From CAVRZY01 sp963725415 (lineage in GTDB: Bacteria > Acidobacteriota > Terriglobia > Bryobacterales > Bryobacteraceae): 64,000 bases of DNA. The position numbers and the translations under genes are program-made. Where the stretch lies: positions 1 to 64,000 of the forward strand of contig CAVRZY010000267.1 in the NCBI GenBank assembly GCA_963725415.1. The letters run 5' to 3'. Each line of letters opens with the position of its first letter. Position 1 is the first letter of the stretch. Below the pieces are notes generated by a model, which was not told the origin of the DNA, searched no databases, and saw only the letters and a list, made by a program, of their open reading frames with translations. This document shows, in pieces, positions 17,694 through 26,104 of this stretch.

Positions 17694-20600
17694 TCACGGA
17701 CACTGCCAGGTAGTCATGTTCATGTCCACCGAATTGCTCTTTCTGCCGGCGGCGTCGATCAGTTGCACGGATACGAAGAAGCTTCCGTTGGCCGCCGACC
17801 CCCCGGTGGCCGTGTCCGAGAAGGTGATCCTTCCGGAGGTCTGGCCACGTTTGTCCAGAAACGGGCCGCTCATTTGCATGGAGCAGATTTCTCCGAAGGT
17901 GGAGCTGGCGCCCAGGTGCAACGCGAAGCGGACCTTCGCGCTCCCCTCGGCCGCGCCGATGTAAATAATGTCGCCGTCGGGATCGGTAAAGTCGAAGCCG
18001 CCGCTGAAGTTAAGTGCGTTTCCCTGGCGCGTGGCAGTGAGTGTCACGTTGGAGATCGTGTGCGCCAGGGGTGCGCCCGGCTTCTCTTGCACGGTAAATG
18101 GCAACGTGTTGGACCGGCCGATCGGGGAAACCACTGACACGGATCTTTGGCCGGTGGCAGCGTCGGCCGCAATCGCGACGTTCACCAGAACCGCGCTGGC
18201 CGAGGCCCGCACGTTTGTAACGGTGATGCCCGCGACCGGCGAAAACTCGACCGCGGTCACGCCGGCCAGGTTCTCTCCCAAGACGGTGAGGTTGCTGAGG
18301 ACCTGCCCCTGCTGACCGGAGTTCTGGGTCAGCGCAGTGATGCGGGGCGGGCTGGGCGGGGGCGTTCCTCCAATGCGGATGGTGACCGTATTGGCGCTCT
18401 TGCCATCGACGGTCAGGACCACGTTCACTTCGCCTCGCCCGATCAAACGGCGCGACAGCCTGAGGTTGACTTGATCGAGACCGGCGAATTCCCCTTGTGG
18501 ACCCGCTGCTAGCACCTCGGTCGGCTCTCCCGCGATGCTGGCGCTAACCGCTGACAGAGCGCTGCGACCCCGGATTGCGGTTCCGAACAGCAGCAGAAAG
18601 ACCTGGTCGGTTTCCGGATCCAGGTCTATCGGCGTGGCCGTGCAACTACCCGGCGCGGCGCCGCACTGGAACACGAGCTGAACGGTCTGGGCGCCATCCG
18701 CACTGACCCGCAGGGTCAGCGCGGCCGCCACACCTTTGCCGTTGGCGTTGGCCGCGAACAGGCCTGGCGCGAACGCCTCGACCTGTAAGGTTCCGGCGCC
18801 TATCACCTGGCCGCCGCTGGTCACGGTGAGCTTGGCCGGGCCACGGGCCGCTTCAGCCGGAAGCAGGAAATTGATCTGGCTAGGCGACACAAAAAAGAGC
18901 TGCGCCAGCCGCTCGGCGCCAGCGCTGTCGGTGATCTTGACGCTTACGCCGGCTAGTTCCGTCGGCAGCGGAGTCTGTGTCGCTTGCGCAATGGTAGTGC
19001 CAAACCCCGTCCCGTAAGCGGCAACGATCGAGTCGGGCGCCACCGAGGGCCCGGAGTAACTGGCTGCCGAAACGCTGGTCACGGTCGGAATGCTTGGCGC
19101 GCCGGGGAACTTCGCCAGAAAAGCCTCTTGGCCTCCGGCGTTGGCGGCCCTTAACGGGCTTGCCGTCGGGAAATTGGAGGAATTGGTGGCGCCTGCAACC
19201 CAGACACTGCCGCCGGAATCCATGGCAATGCCGTTGCCTGCGTCCTCACCTTTGCCTCCCAGATGGGTGCAGTAGGCCAGTGTCGAGCCGGCGGCGCTCA
19301 AATTCGCCACCCAAGCATCGGCCTCACCGCCACCCGTGGCAGACTGGAAGGCGTCCGGAGTAGTGGGGAAATTGGACGAACGGGTATAGCCCGTAACCCA
19401 GGCACTCCCGGAGGAATCCACGGCAATGCCGGCGCCTGAATCATAGCTGCTGCCCCCCAGGTACGTCGAGTAAGCCAGCGAGGAGCCCGTAGCGTTCAGC
19501 TTAGCTACGAATGCATCGATGACGTTGCCGTTCCTGGCGGCCTGGATCGGAGTGGCGGTGGGGAAATCAGCCGAATTCGTATACCCCGTAACGTAAACGT
19601 TCCCGGCGGTGTCTGCGGCGATACCATTGGCTGTTTCACTCCCTTTTCCACCCAGGAACGTCGAGTAGGCCAGCGCATTCCCGGAGGGGTTCAGCTTGGC
19701 GATAAAAGCTTCGGTGCAGACATCGTTGGATGGATAGGAGCCGCAGATGCCACCGTAGAAGGTGGTCTGGAAGGCGCCCCGTGTGGTGGGAAAATCGGAC
19801 GAATTGGTCGTTCCGGCCACATAGGCGTTGCCCGAGGCATCCACCGCAATGTCATAGCCGATGTCGTCGCCCTTGCCACCCAGGTAGGTCGAGTACACTA
19901 GCGCGGAGCCGGTCGGATTCACCTTGGCGACGAAGGCATCCAAAGGGACGAATGCGCCACCCGCGTTGGCGCCCTGCAACGGTGAACTGGTGGGGAAATT
20001 CGAGGCCGCGGTGACCCCCGTCACATAGGCATTCCCGGCTGCATCCACAGCAATGGCGGCGCCGATATCGGTACCGCCTCCGATGATCAGCCATAGGTCG
20101 TTGTGAGGACCCGAGATGGTCTTGCCCGCAATCACGTTGCCGCCACCGCGGCCCCCCAGGTAGGTCGAGTAAACCAGGGTCGAGCCGGTGTTATTCAGCT
20201 TGGCCACGAAAGCATTGCCATCGCCGTCCCCTGTAGATTGGAACGCCCCCGCCGTTACAGGGAAGTTAGTGGACCAGGTCTCGCCCGTCACATAGGCGTT
20301 GCCGGAGGAGTCCACGGCAATCCCGTATCCTCGGTCATAGCTGCTGCCGCCCAGATAGGTGGAGTAAAGAAGCGCAGAGCCTGCCGGGTTCAACTTTGCC
20401 ACGAAGACATCATCGCGGCCGCCGGAGGAGGACCGCAGCGGGCTGGCGGTGGGGAAGTCGGTGGAATCGGTCTTGCCGGTGACGTACGCGTTGCCGGAGG
20501 AGTCCACCGCGACTCCGAAAGCCGCGTCGTCGCCTTTGCCGCCGAGGTAGGTCGAATAGCTCAGCACCGGATCGATGACCAGCGGCCGGTCCGCATCGTA

Positions 20601-21332
20601 ACGGGCTAACCGGAAGGCCACCCTGTTGGAGCCGCTAACCACGTAGCGACCGTCAATGGGCCGGCGGACACCCGCCACTTCCTGGTACACCACCGGCTTG
20701 TGGTGGCGAACCTCGCCACCCGATAGGGTCAAAATGAGGTCCCCTTCCGAAGTCAGGCGCATCCCCTGGACACCTTCGTAGGCCATCTCAATGACAGCGG
20801 GATCGGCGCCGGCAGCGACGACAAAATCGTATTCCAGCCGCCGCTGGTTGCCATAGAAGACCAGATCCACCCCCGGATAAACACCCCGATACCGGACCTT
20901 GGCGTACTGAGGAATGGCGGTGCGCCACTGGCTGGGATCGTCGCCAATGAAGTAGTTGCTCTTGCCCGGCAGTCCTTCTACGCCCTCCACCGAGGGAGCC
21001 GAGTTGGCGCCCGCCAGTCTCATCCGCAGCACCGCCGGGGAATCAGCCTGCGGCCCCCGCAAAGTCAGAACTACCTCCCTCGGGGTAAGAAACAACGCAT
21101 AGCCCCCGCCCCGGGACAGAAACTTCACCTGGGAGTCGGTCTGGCCCTGATTGGCCTCGAAGCTCAGGGGCAGGTTGCTGAAGGACCGAGCTGCCGGCGC
21201 CGATTTGGGCCGATTCATCGAGCTCCCATTCGAGGCAGACACCGGAGCCGGGGTGCTAAGCATGGCACAGCCCAGCGAAATCAGCACGGCAACACCGGTC
21301 AAAGGCTTGATCCGGTGGATTGAATGGCGCAT
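17694..21332 (-). CDS. secreted SBBP beta-propeller protein with Solibacter-type C-terminal domain
   Basis: 1212 residues from the ATG at 21332, which has GGAGG 6 nt upstream; the frame is open further but without a start that precedes a signal peptide. Order: signal peptide (ends near 'PAPVSA'), an N-terminal domain with 'LPLSFEANQGQTDSQVKFL' and 'YFIGDDPSQWRTAIPQYAKV' (DUF7948-like), seven SBBP repeats each starting 'YSTYLGG' with 'GIAVDSSGNAYVTG' (19,100-20,565), a region with 'VAPDSIVAAYGTGFG' and 'FVSPSQINFLLPAEAARGPA' typical of the uncharacterised C-terminal domain of Solibacter proteins, and an IPT/TIG-like domain ('GVTAVEFSPVAGITVTNV'). Function unknown; a cell-surface or extracellular adhesin-like propeller is likely. 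It interrupts the T6SS locus on the leftward strand and has no obvious T6SS role. Confidence 0.88.
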   Translation of the reverse strand: MRHSIHRIKPLTGVAVLISLGCAMLSTPAPVSASNGSSMNRPKSAPAARSFSNLPLSFEANQGQTDSQVKFLSRGGGYALFLTPREVVLTLRGPQADSPAVLRMRLAGANSAPSVEGVEGLPGKSNYFIGDDPSQWRTAIPQYAKVRYRGVYPGVDLVFYGNQRRLEYDFVVAAGADPAVIEMAYEGVQGMRLTSEGDLILTLSGGEVRHHKPVVYQEVAGVRRPIDGRYVVSGSNRVAFRLARYDADRPLVIDPVLSYSTYLGGKGDDAAFGVAVDSSGNAYVTGKTDSTDFPTASPLRSSSGGRDDVFVAKLNPAGSALLYSTYLGGSSYDRGYGIAVDSSGNAYVTGETWSTNFPVTAGAFQSTGDGDGNAFVAKLNNTGSTLVYSTYLGGRGGGNVIAGKTISGPHNDLWLIIGGGTDIGAAIAVDAAGNAYVTGVTAASNFPTSSPLQGANAGGAFVPLDAFVAKVNPTGSALVYSTYLGGKGDDIGYDIAVDASGNAYVAGTTNSSDFPTTRGAFQTTFYGGICGSYPSNDVCTEAFIAKLNPSGNALAYSTFLGGKGSETANGIAADTAGNVYVTGYTNSADFPTATPIQAARNGNVIDAFVAKLNATGSSLAYSTYLGGSSYDSGAGIAVDSSGSAWVTGYTRSSNFPTTPDAFQSATGGGEADAWVANLSAAGSTLAYCTHLGGKGEDAGNGIAMDSGGSVWVAGATNSSNFPTASPLRAANAGGQEAFLAKFPGAPSIPTVTSVSAASYSGPSVAPDSIVAAYGTGFGTTIAQATQTPLPTELAGVSVKITDSAGAERLAQLFFVSPSQINFLLPAEAARGPAKLTVTSGGQVIGAGTLQVEAFAPGLFAANANGKGVAAALTLRVSADGAQTVQLVFQCGAAPGSCTATPIDLDPETDQVFLLLFGTAIRGRSALSAVSASIAGEPTEVLAAGPQGEFAGLDQVNLRLSRRLIGRGEVNVVLTVDGKSANTVTIRIGGTPPPSPPRITALTQNSGQQGQVLSNLTVLGENLAGVTAVEFSPVAGITVTNVRASASAVLVNVAIAADAATGQRSVSVVSPIGRSNTLPFTVQEKPGAPLAHTISNVTLTATRQGNALNFSGGFDFTDPDGDIIYIGAAEGSAKVRFALHLGASSTFGEICSMQMSGPFLDKRGQTSGRITFSDTATGGSAANGSFFVSVQLIDAAGRKSNSVDMNMTTWQCP
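19100..20565. repeat. tandem SBBP-coding repeats
   Basis: About seven diverged direct repeats of roughly 180-230 bp within the SBBP gene, each encoding one propeller blade (a YSTYLGG start, an AVDSSGNAYVTG middle, an NFPT turn and an FVAKLNPxGS end). DNA similarity among units is high enough to allow recombination or assembly collapse. Confidence 0.75.
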
Positions 21333-21576
21333 GAAAGACCTCCGCAGTCCGTGACTACTGGTAGAGAACGAGTTTAGGCCGCGCTCCGGAATAAGGCAAG
21401 CAAAAATCTTGCGGGACTGTGATTCAGACAAACGATACGGCAATGGGCAAAAACCGGGGACTGACAGCATTTGCTGCCCTTCGAAATGGCTGTCTGTACC
21501 CGGTTCTTGCTGCGTTCCATGCCTGCTGTCTGAATGGCAGCTTGCGGGACTCAATAGCAATCCTTGCGGGGAGTCT

Positions 21577-21717
21577 AGTGCATCGTCCGATTAGTCCTTT
21601 GGAGTATCCGGTTCGGGGTAAAACGGGTACAGGCAACCAATTGCCCACTGCGCAATTGGACCCTGTCCCCGTTTTGCGCGGTCTCGATACCAGAAAGCAC
21701 TTATCGGACGATGCACT
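21577..21717. mobile_element. 141-bp near-palindromic MITE-like element
   Basis: Perfect 15-bp terminal inverted repeats, AGTGCATCGTCCGAT (21577-21591) and ATCGGACGATGCACT (21703-21717), enclose sequence that is itself largely self-complementary (GTATC, CG, AAAACGGG/CCCCGTTTT, ACAGG/CCTGT, CCAATTG/CAATTGG), so the whole element can fold into one long hairpin. It has no coding capacity. No clear target-site duplication is visible at the borders. It lies about 245 bp upstream of the SBBP gene start, and its right end supplies the last codons and stop of the membrane-protein gene at 21701-22328. Size, terminal repeats and lack of ORF fit a non-autonomous transposable element or a REP-like hairpin. 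Confidence 0.7.
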
Positions 21718-22328
21718 GGCTCTGAAGCTCGCGGATCGCGCCGAAGCCTCGAATCATCACGATCAAGAAAATGATCCCGATCCAGAGTCCGCCCAGCCCC
21801 ACCGGATAGGCCCCGGCCGAAAGGGCCTCGATCACCACTACCAGTCGCAGTAATAGCAGAGCCGCGGTGAGCGCAACAGCAATCGCCAAAGCCACCACCG
21901 ACCTCCGTCTCACCAAGATGCCGAGCACGATATAGACCGCGCCGATGATTGCGCCCCACCATCCGACGGCTTCCTGAAGCGACTGCTCCTGAAGGATCTC
22001 ACCTAGCAGGCTCAGGAGCAGATTCCCCCCACCCATGAAGAAAATGACCCCGCAAGCCAGGGCCAGGATCGGGCCCCGGGTCTCCTGCCGAGCCAGGCAG
22101 AAACTTGCCGTTCCGGCGCACCTCGAGTCCCTTTCGTGTTAATTGCACCTTCAGGATCGAGTCGTCGGACAGGGGGAACTCGCGACCGGCCGTTAGCTCG
22201 CTTCGGTCGGCAAATGATCCCAACTCCGCGCCGTCCAGGCAGGCCTGGCAGTTCTTCCAACCGAGTTTCCAGGTGAGCTGGAGACGCTTGGGGCCGCGCT
22301 TTTCAAGAGCATATCGTTTTCTGGGCAT
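21701..22328 (-). CDS. small membrane protein of unknown function, frameshifted
   Basis: Not a family I can name. The N-terminal part (22328 to about 22090) begins 'MPRKRYALEKRGPKRLQL' and has a soluble beta-rich domain with 'DGAELGSF' and 'VRRNGKFLPGS'. In another frame the protein continues 'TRGPILALACGVIFFMGGGN' and has three or four hydrophobic segments ('AVGWWGAIIGAVYIVLGI', 'VVALAIAVALTAALLLL', 'GGLWIGIIFLIVMIRGFG') ending 'GAIRELQSQCIVR'. Joining needs a one-base correction near 22085-22095. The last four codons and TAA come from the right arm of the palindromic element, so its insertion replaced the original C-terminus. It follows the GEFTRLF-repeat gene by 27 bp and is probably cotranscribed. 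Confidence 0.65.
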
Positions 22329-22355
22329 GCGTGTTTCCTGTTCGCAGGCGCACGG

Positions 22356-23780
22356 CTACCGCTTGGCCAGAAAGAAGATGACCAGCAGCACAGCCACAAG
22401 GCCCAGCGCGCCGAAGACAATCAGCAGGAGCCGGGAGGAGGGCTGGGGCCGCGGTTGGGGCTGCGGCGCGGGCGGAACCGCGTAGGGTTGCGGCGTACGG
22501 ACCTGGGGCTCGACCGAGGTTGCCGGCGCCGGAGGCGTGCCGAACATGCGCGTGTATTCTCCCGGACCTGAGCTCGGAGGCTGTGCTGCGAGTGGCGTTG
22601 GTGCGGCCGGCGTGCTAAACAGTCCTGTCGCGCCGCCCGGCCGCGGAGGCGGCGCTACGGGCGCCCCGCTGGTCCCCGGAAGACCGCTCCCCAGCCCCGC
22701 TGCCGACCCAAACAGCCGAGTGAACTCGCCGCCCTGGGGCGTCCCCGTAGTTGGGGGACGCAACGGCTCGACCGGCGGCGCCTGCGGCAGTCCGTGGGGT
22801 TGGGGTTGGCTCATCCACTCCGGCGGCGCGCTGGAGGGTGGGGCCGGCGCGCCGCCCACTGCCCCGAACAGCCGCGTGAACTCCCCCGACTGCGGGCCAC
22901 TCACCGCAGGTTTTGGCAAAGGCTCATCGGGACCAGCGCCGAGAGGCGGGGCGAGGGTCCCGGGCACCTGGAACAACCTGGTGAACTCGCCCGCTCCCTG
23001 GGAAGGGGGGGCAGCGGCCGACGGCGGCGCCACGGGCGGAGAGGCCTGGAAAACCCGGGCGAACTCACCGGGTTCCTGCACTGCGGCAGGCGCGGCCGGC
23101 CCGACCGAGGTGTCCGGTGACGCCGGGGTAGCGGGCGCCTCCGGAGCCGCGCCGAACAGCCGGGCAAATTCGTCGGGCTCGGCGGCGGGCTTGGGCGGTT
23201 CCGGCGCCACTGGACTCGCCGCAGGCGGTGTGACGGCTTGAGAGGGCACAGCCGCCTGGAACAAGCGGGTGAATTCGCCTGGTTCCTTCCCGGCGGGACC
23301 GGCCGGGACCGGAGAGGGCCCCGGGGTGGGGGCCTGGAGCGTCTCAGCGTCCTGGAGCGGCGCCGCTCGCCGCAGTAACGCGCCTCCCGCCTCCAGGGGT
23401 GGGACCGCCCATTTCCCCGTTCGGGCAAATCGGTCCGTCCGTTCGCCGGTCACGCCGGCAGCCGGGGGCGCCTCCGGCTGCCGATCCGCCTCCAGCCACT
23501 CCCGCAGGCTCCGGAACCCGGGCAGAACGTCGGTTACCGCGTAGGGCATGCCTTTGTAATCGCTTACCTCGAGAATCTGCCCCCGCTTCTCCGCCGAAGG
23601 GTCTACCAGCCGGTGCAGCACCAGGTCCAGCAGCTTCTCCTTATGCGAGGCCACCATTCCGCCGAAGACAATGTGTACGAAAACGGCTCGTCCGGTGGCC
23701 ACTTCGCGGGCCTGGAAGGTTTTCGACTCCGCGTCGTTAGCCACTACATCGAGAAGCTCGTACTTGTTATCGAGATCCAT
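22356..23780 (-). CDS. Pro-rich membrane-anchored protein with seven GEFTRLF motifs
   Basis: 474 residues. Residues 1-95 look like a degenerate protein-kinase N-lobe: 'KYELLDVVANDAESKTFQAR' followed by 'GRAVFVHIVF', where an active kinase would have Lys in the VALK position; the catalytic C-lobe is missing. Residues 95-440 are Pro/Ala-rich with seven copies of a short motif (GEFTRLFQ, DEFARLFG, GEFARVFQ, GEFTRLFQ, GEFTRLFG, GEFTRLFG, GEYTRMFG) spaced 80-170 bp in the DNA. One hydrophobic segment ('LLLIVFGALGLVAVLLVIFF') and a short basic tail end the protein, which suggests a tail-anchored topology with the repeats in the cytoplasm. It is divergent from tssK2. The repeated Thr-containing motif may be a phosphorylation or docking site for the kinase encoded in the same locus; that is inference. 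Confidence 0.75.
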   Translation of the reverse strand: MDLDNKYELLDVVANDAESKTFQAREVATGRAVFVHIVFGGMVASHKEKLLDLVLHRLVDPSAEKRGQILEVSDYKGMPYAVTDVLPGFRSLREWLEADRQPEAPPAAGVTGERTDRFARTGKWAVPPLEAGGALLRRAAPLQDAETLQAPTPGPSPVPAGPAGKEPGEFTRLFQAAVPSQAVTPPAASPVAPEPPKPAAEPDEFARLFGAAPEAPATPASPDTSVGPAAPAAVQEPGEFARVFQASPPVAPPSAAAPPSQGAGEFTRLFQVPGTLAPPLGAGPDEPLPKPAVSGPQSGEFTRLFGAVGGAPAPPSSAPPEWMSQPQPHGLPQAPPVEPLRPPTTGTPQGGEFTRLFGSAAGLGSGLPGTSGAPVAPPPRPGGATGLFSTPAAPTPLAAQPPSSGPGEYTRMFGTPPAPATSVEPQVRTPQPYAVPPAPQPQPRPQPSSRLLLIVFGALGLVAVLLVIFFLAKR

Positions 23781-23985
23781 TTGCCTGCCCCTGTTCTATC
23801 ATGGCACCCAATTCGAGGCGGTTCAAGATGGGGCCATCGCCGCCAGCTTCCCCGCGCATCATGGGCGGCGCATATAATATGACAAGCGCAATCGGGTAAC
23901 GGCTGACCGCCGCGCAGGCCCCGCTAACGGGGGGCGGCGCTGGTTGCCCGAAGGAAACGGCCTTGAGGTTTCCTGAGGAGATTGT
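23781..23985. promoter_or_regulatory. divergent intergenic region before second tssK
   Basis: This gap separates the leftward GEFTRLF-repeat gene from the rightward tssK2-tssL-tssM operon and must hold promoters for both. A perfect TATAAT is at 23873-23878; no good -35 box accompanies it, so the match may be chance. If used rightward, it would give a leader of about 100 nt ending in GAGGAG 7 nt before the tssK2 ATG. Confidence 0.4.
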
Positions 23986-25341
23986 ATGAAACATCTTTCC
24001 AGGCTGGTCTGGTCCGAGGGAATGTACCTGGGGCCCCATCATTTCCAGGCACAGAGCCGATACTTCGAGGACTCTGTGCACTTCACCATGTCCAGTCTCT
24101 GTTTCGCGCCCTACGGCTTGAGCGGGTACGAACTGGACCGGGAGGCGCTCCATAACGGGACGCTTTCGCTCATCCATGCTCGGGGAGTCTTTCCGGACGG
24201 GCTGGTGTTCCAGATGCCGGACTGCGATCCGCTCCCAGCAGCGCGGAACATCACCGAGCTGTTTTCTCCCATCCGCGACAGCCTGACCGTGTTTCTGAGC
24301 ATTCCCCCGCGCCGCGCGGACGCCATCAATTTTGCAGCGCCCAATGGGGGGGAATCGCCGGGCACCCGTTTCATCGCCGAAACCCTGGTCCTGGGGGACG
24401 AAAACACGGGGCGCGACGACAAGCCCGTTCAGGTGGGTCGCAAGAACATCCGCCTGTTGCTGGATTCCGAGATCACAGAGGAGTTGGTGAGTCTGCCGCT
24501 GGCGCGGGTGCGCCGCGACGGGTCGGGCCACTTCATCTTCGACCCCAACTTCATTCCCCCCTGCCTGGAGATCATCGCCAGCGACCGCCTGATGAGCATG
24601 CTGCGCCAGTTGATTGAAATCCTGGAGGAGAAGAGCGCGGTGCTGTCCCAGGGCAAAGCCGGGGGCGGCAAAACGTCCAGCGGCTGGTCCGGCCAGGAAG
24701 TGGCGAACTTCTGGTTCTTGCACTGCGTCAACTCCAGCCTGGCGCCGCTGCGGCATCTGTTCTTCGCCAAGCGCGGGCATCCCGAGGCGCTGTTCGTCGA
24801 GCTGTCCCGGCTGGCGGGCGGCCTGTGCACCTTCGGCCTGGAGTCCCATCCGCGCACTCTTCCGCTGTATGACCACCAACATCTGGACGAGTGCTTCGAC
24901 GCGCTGGACAAACACATCCGCTTCCATCTGGAAACGATGATTCCGACCAATTGCCTTTCCATTCCGCTCACCCCGGCCGCGAATTACTTCTGGACGGGGC
25001 CGGTGGCGGACCAGCGCTGCCTGGGCCGGGCCCGCTGGATCCTGGCCATCCAGTCGGGGATCGGCGAGGCCGCGGTCATCTCCAAGACGCCGCAACTGGT
25101 CAAGGTCTGCTCGAAAGAATTCGTGCCCAAGCTGGTGGCCAGAGCGCTGCCGGGCATGGCCCTGACCCACCTGCCGGTTCCCCCTCCGGCAGTCTCCCCG
25201 AAACTGGAGACCCAGTATTTCGGAATCAGCCGCGCCGGGCCTTGCTGGGATCACATCGTGCAGACCCGCGAGGTCGGGATCTACGTCCCGGGCGACATCC
25301 CCAATCCGGAAATCGAGTTGTTAGTAGTTTTGGAATCCTGA
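23986..25341 (+). CDS. tssK: T6SS baseplate protein TssK, second copy
   Basis: 451 residues, complete: 'LVWSEGMYLGPHHFQAQSRY', 'FPDGLVFQMPDCDPLP', 'DPNFIPPCLEIIASDRLM', 'EVANFWFLHCVNSSLAPLRH', 'LFFAKRGHPEALFVEL' and C-terminal 'YFGISRAGPCWDHI'. It shares the family blocks of the first TssK but differs at many positions throughout, so the two are old paralogues rather than a recent duplication. It leads the membrane-complex operon (10 bp before tssL), whereas the first copy faces the sheath/baseplate operon. Confidence 0.95.
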   Translation: MKHLSRLVWSEGMYLGPHHFQAQSRYFEDSVHFTMSSLCFAPYGLSGYELDREALHNGTLSLIHARGVFPDGLVFQMPDCDPLPAARNITELFSPIRDSLTVFLSIPPRRADAINFAAPNGGESPGTRFIAETLVLGDENTGRDDKPVQVGRKNIRLLLDSEITEELVSLPLARVRRDGSGHFIFDPNFIPPCLEIIASDRLMSMLRQLIEILEEKSAVLSQGKAGGGKTSSGWSGQEVANFWFLHCVNSSLAPLRHLFFAKRGHPEALFVELSRLAGGLCTFGLESHPRTLPLYDHQHLDECFDALDKHIRFHLETMIPTNCLSIPLTPAANYFWTGPVADQRCLGRARWILAIQSGIGEAAVISKTPQLVKVCSKEFVPKLVARALPGMALTHLPVPPPAVSPKLETQYFGISRAGPCWDHIVQTREVGIYVPGDIPNPEIELLVVLES

Positions 25342-25351
25342 GAGGTTCTTT

Positions 25352-26095
25352 ATGGGAACACCATCATCGGGTTTCGCCAGCGAACAGGCCGCCGCGCTTT
25401 CCTTCGAGCGGCGCCTGGACAACTTGGCGCTCGCCTTTCAAGAAGTCTACACCGCCGTCGTGCGCTTGCGCTCCGGCCGGCAGGCTGTCTCCGATGCCGA
25501 GTCCTTCCGCGCCCAGATGCGCGAAGCGCTCCGGCTGGCCGACGAGGAAGCCCGCCGGCGGGGCTACTCTGCCGAGGAAATCCGGCTGGCCGTTTTTGCG
25601 GCGGTCGCTTTTCTGGACGAATCGGTGCTGAACCTCCAGCATCCGGCCTTTGTGAACTGGCCTCGCAAGCCCATGCAAGAAGAGTTCTTCGGACACCACA
25701 TCGCCGGAGAGGTGTTCTTCCAGAACATTCAGCGTTTGCTGGGCGCACGCGACGCTCACAACATCGCCGACCTGCTGGAGGTTTACGAGCTGTGTCTCTT
25801 GCTCGGGTTTCGGGGCCGGTACGGGCTAGGCGGGCAAGGAGAATTGCGCTCCATCATCGAGTCCATCCGAGAGAAGATCTCCCGCATTCGTGGGTTCTCC
25901 AAGGACCTGTCGCCGGGCTGGGCCATTCCGGCGGAACAAGTCCGGGTGCGGCAATCCGATCCCTGGATCCGCAGGCTGTTGGTAGCGGCGGGGGCCTGTT
26001 TCCTGCTGGCCCTGGTGCTGTTTGTCGGCTTCACCATCTCGCTGGGCTCCGGCGCTTCGGAGGTCCACGCGGTCGCCCTTCAAGGACGAGGATAG
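25352..26095 (+). CDS. tssL: T6SS membrane-complex protein TssL (DotU family)
   Basis: 247 residues. The cytoplasmic DotU domain has 'EEIRLAVFAAVAFLDESVL', 'FFGHHIAGEVFFQNIQRLL' and 'LEVYELCLLLGFRGRY', the most conserved stretch of the family. A single C-terminal transmembrane helix ('LLVAAGACFLLALVLFVGFT') is followed by a short tail; there is no OmpA-like peptidoglycan-binding extension. GAGAGG lies upstream of the ATG, and the stop codon overlaps the ribosome site of tssM. Confidence 0.95.
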   Translation: MGTPSSGFASEQAAALSFERRLDNLALAFQEVYTAVVRLRSGRQAVSDAESFRAQMREALRLADEEARRRGYSAEEIRLAVFAAVAFLDESVLNLQHPAFVNWPRKPMQEEFFGHHIAGEVFFQNIQRLLGARDAHNIADLLEVYELCLLLGFRGRYGLGGQGELRSIIESIREKISRIRGFSKDLSPGWAIPAEQVRVRQSDPWIRRLLVAAGACFLLALVLFVGFTISLGSGASEVHAVALQGRG

Positions 26096-26104
26096 GAGGC
26101 TTTC

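Noticed and set aside
19100..20565. Regular repeats considered as a CRISPR array
   Set aside because: The units are about 180-230 bp, coding, and diverged as propeller blades; there are no short identical repeats with unique spacers.
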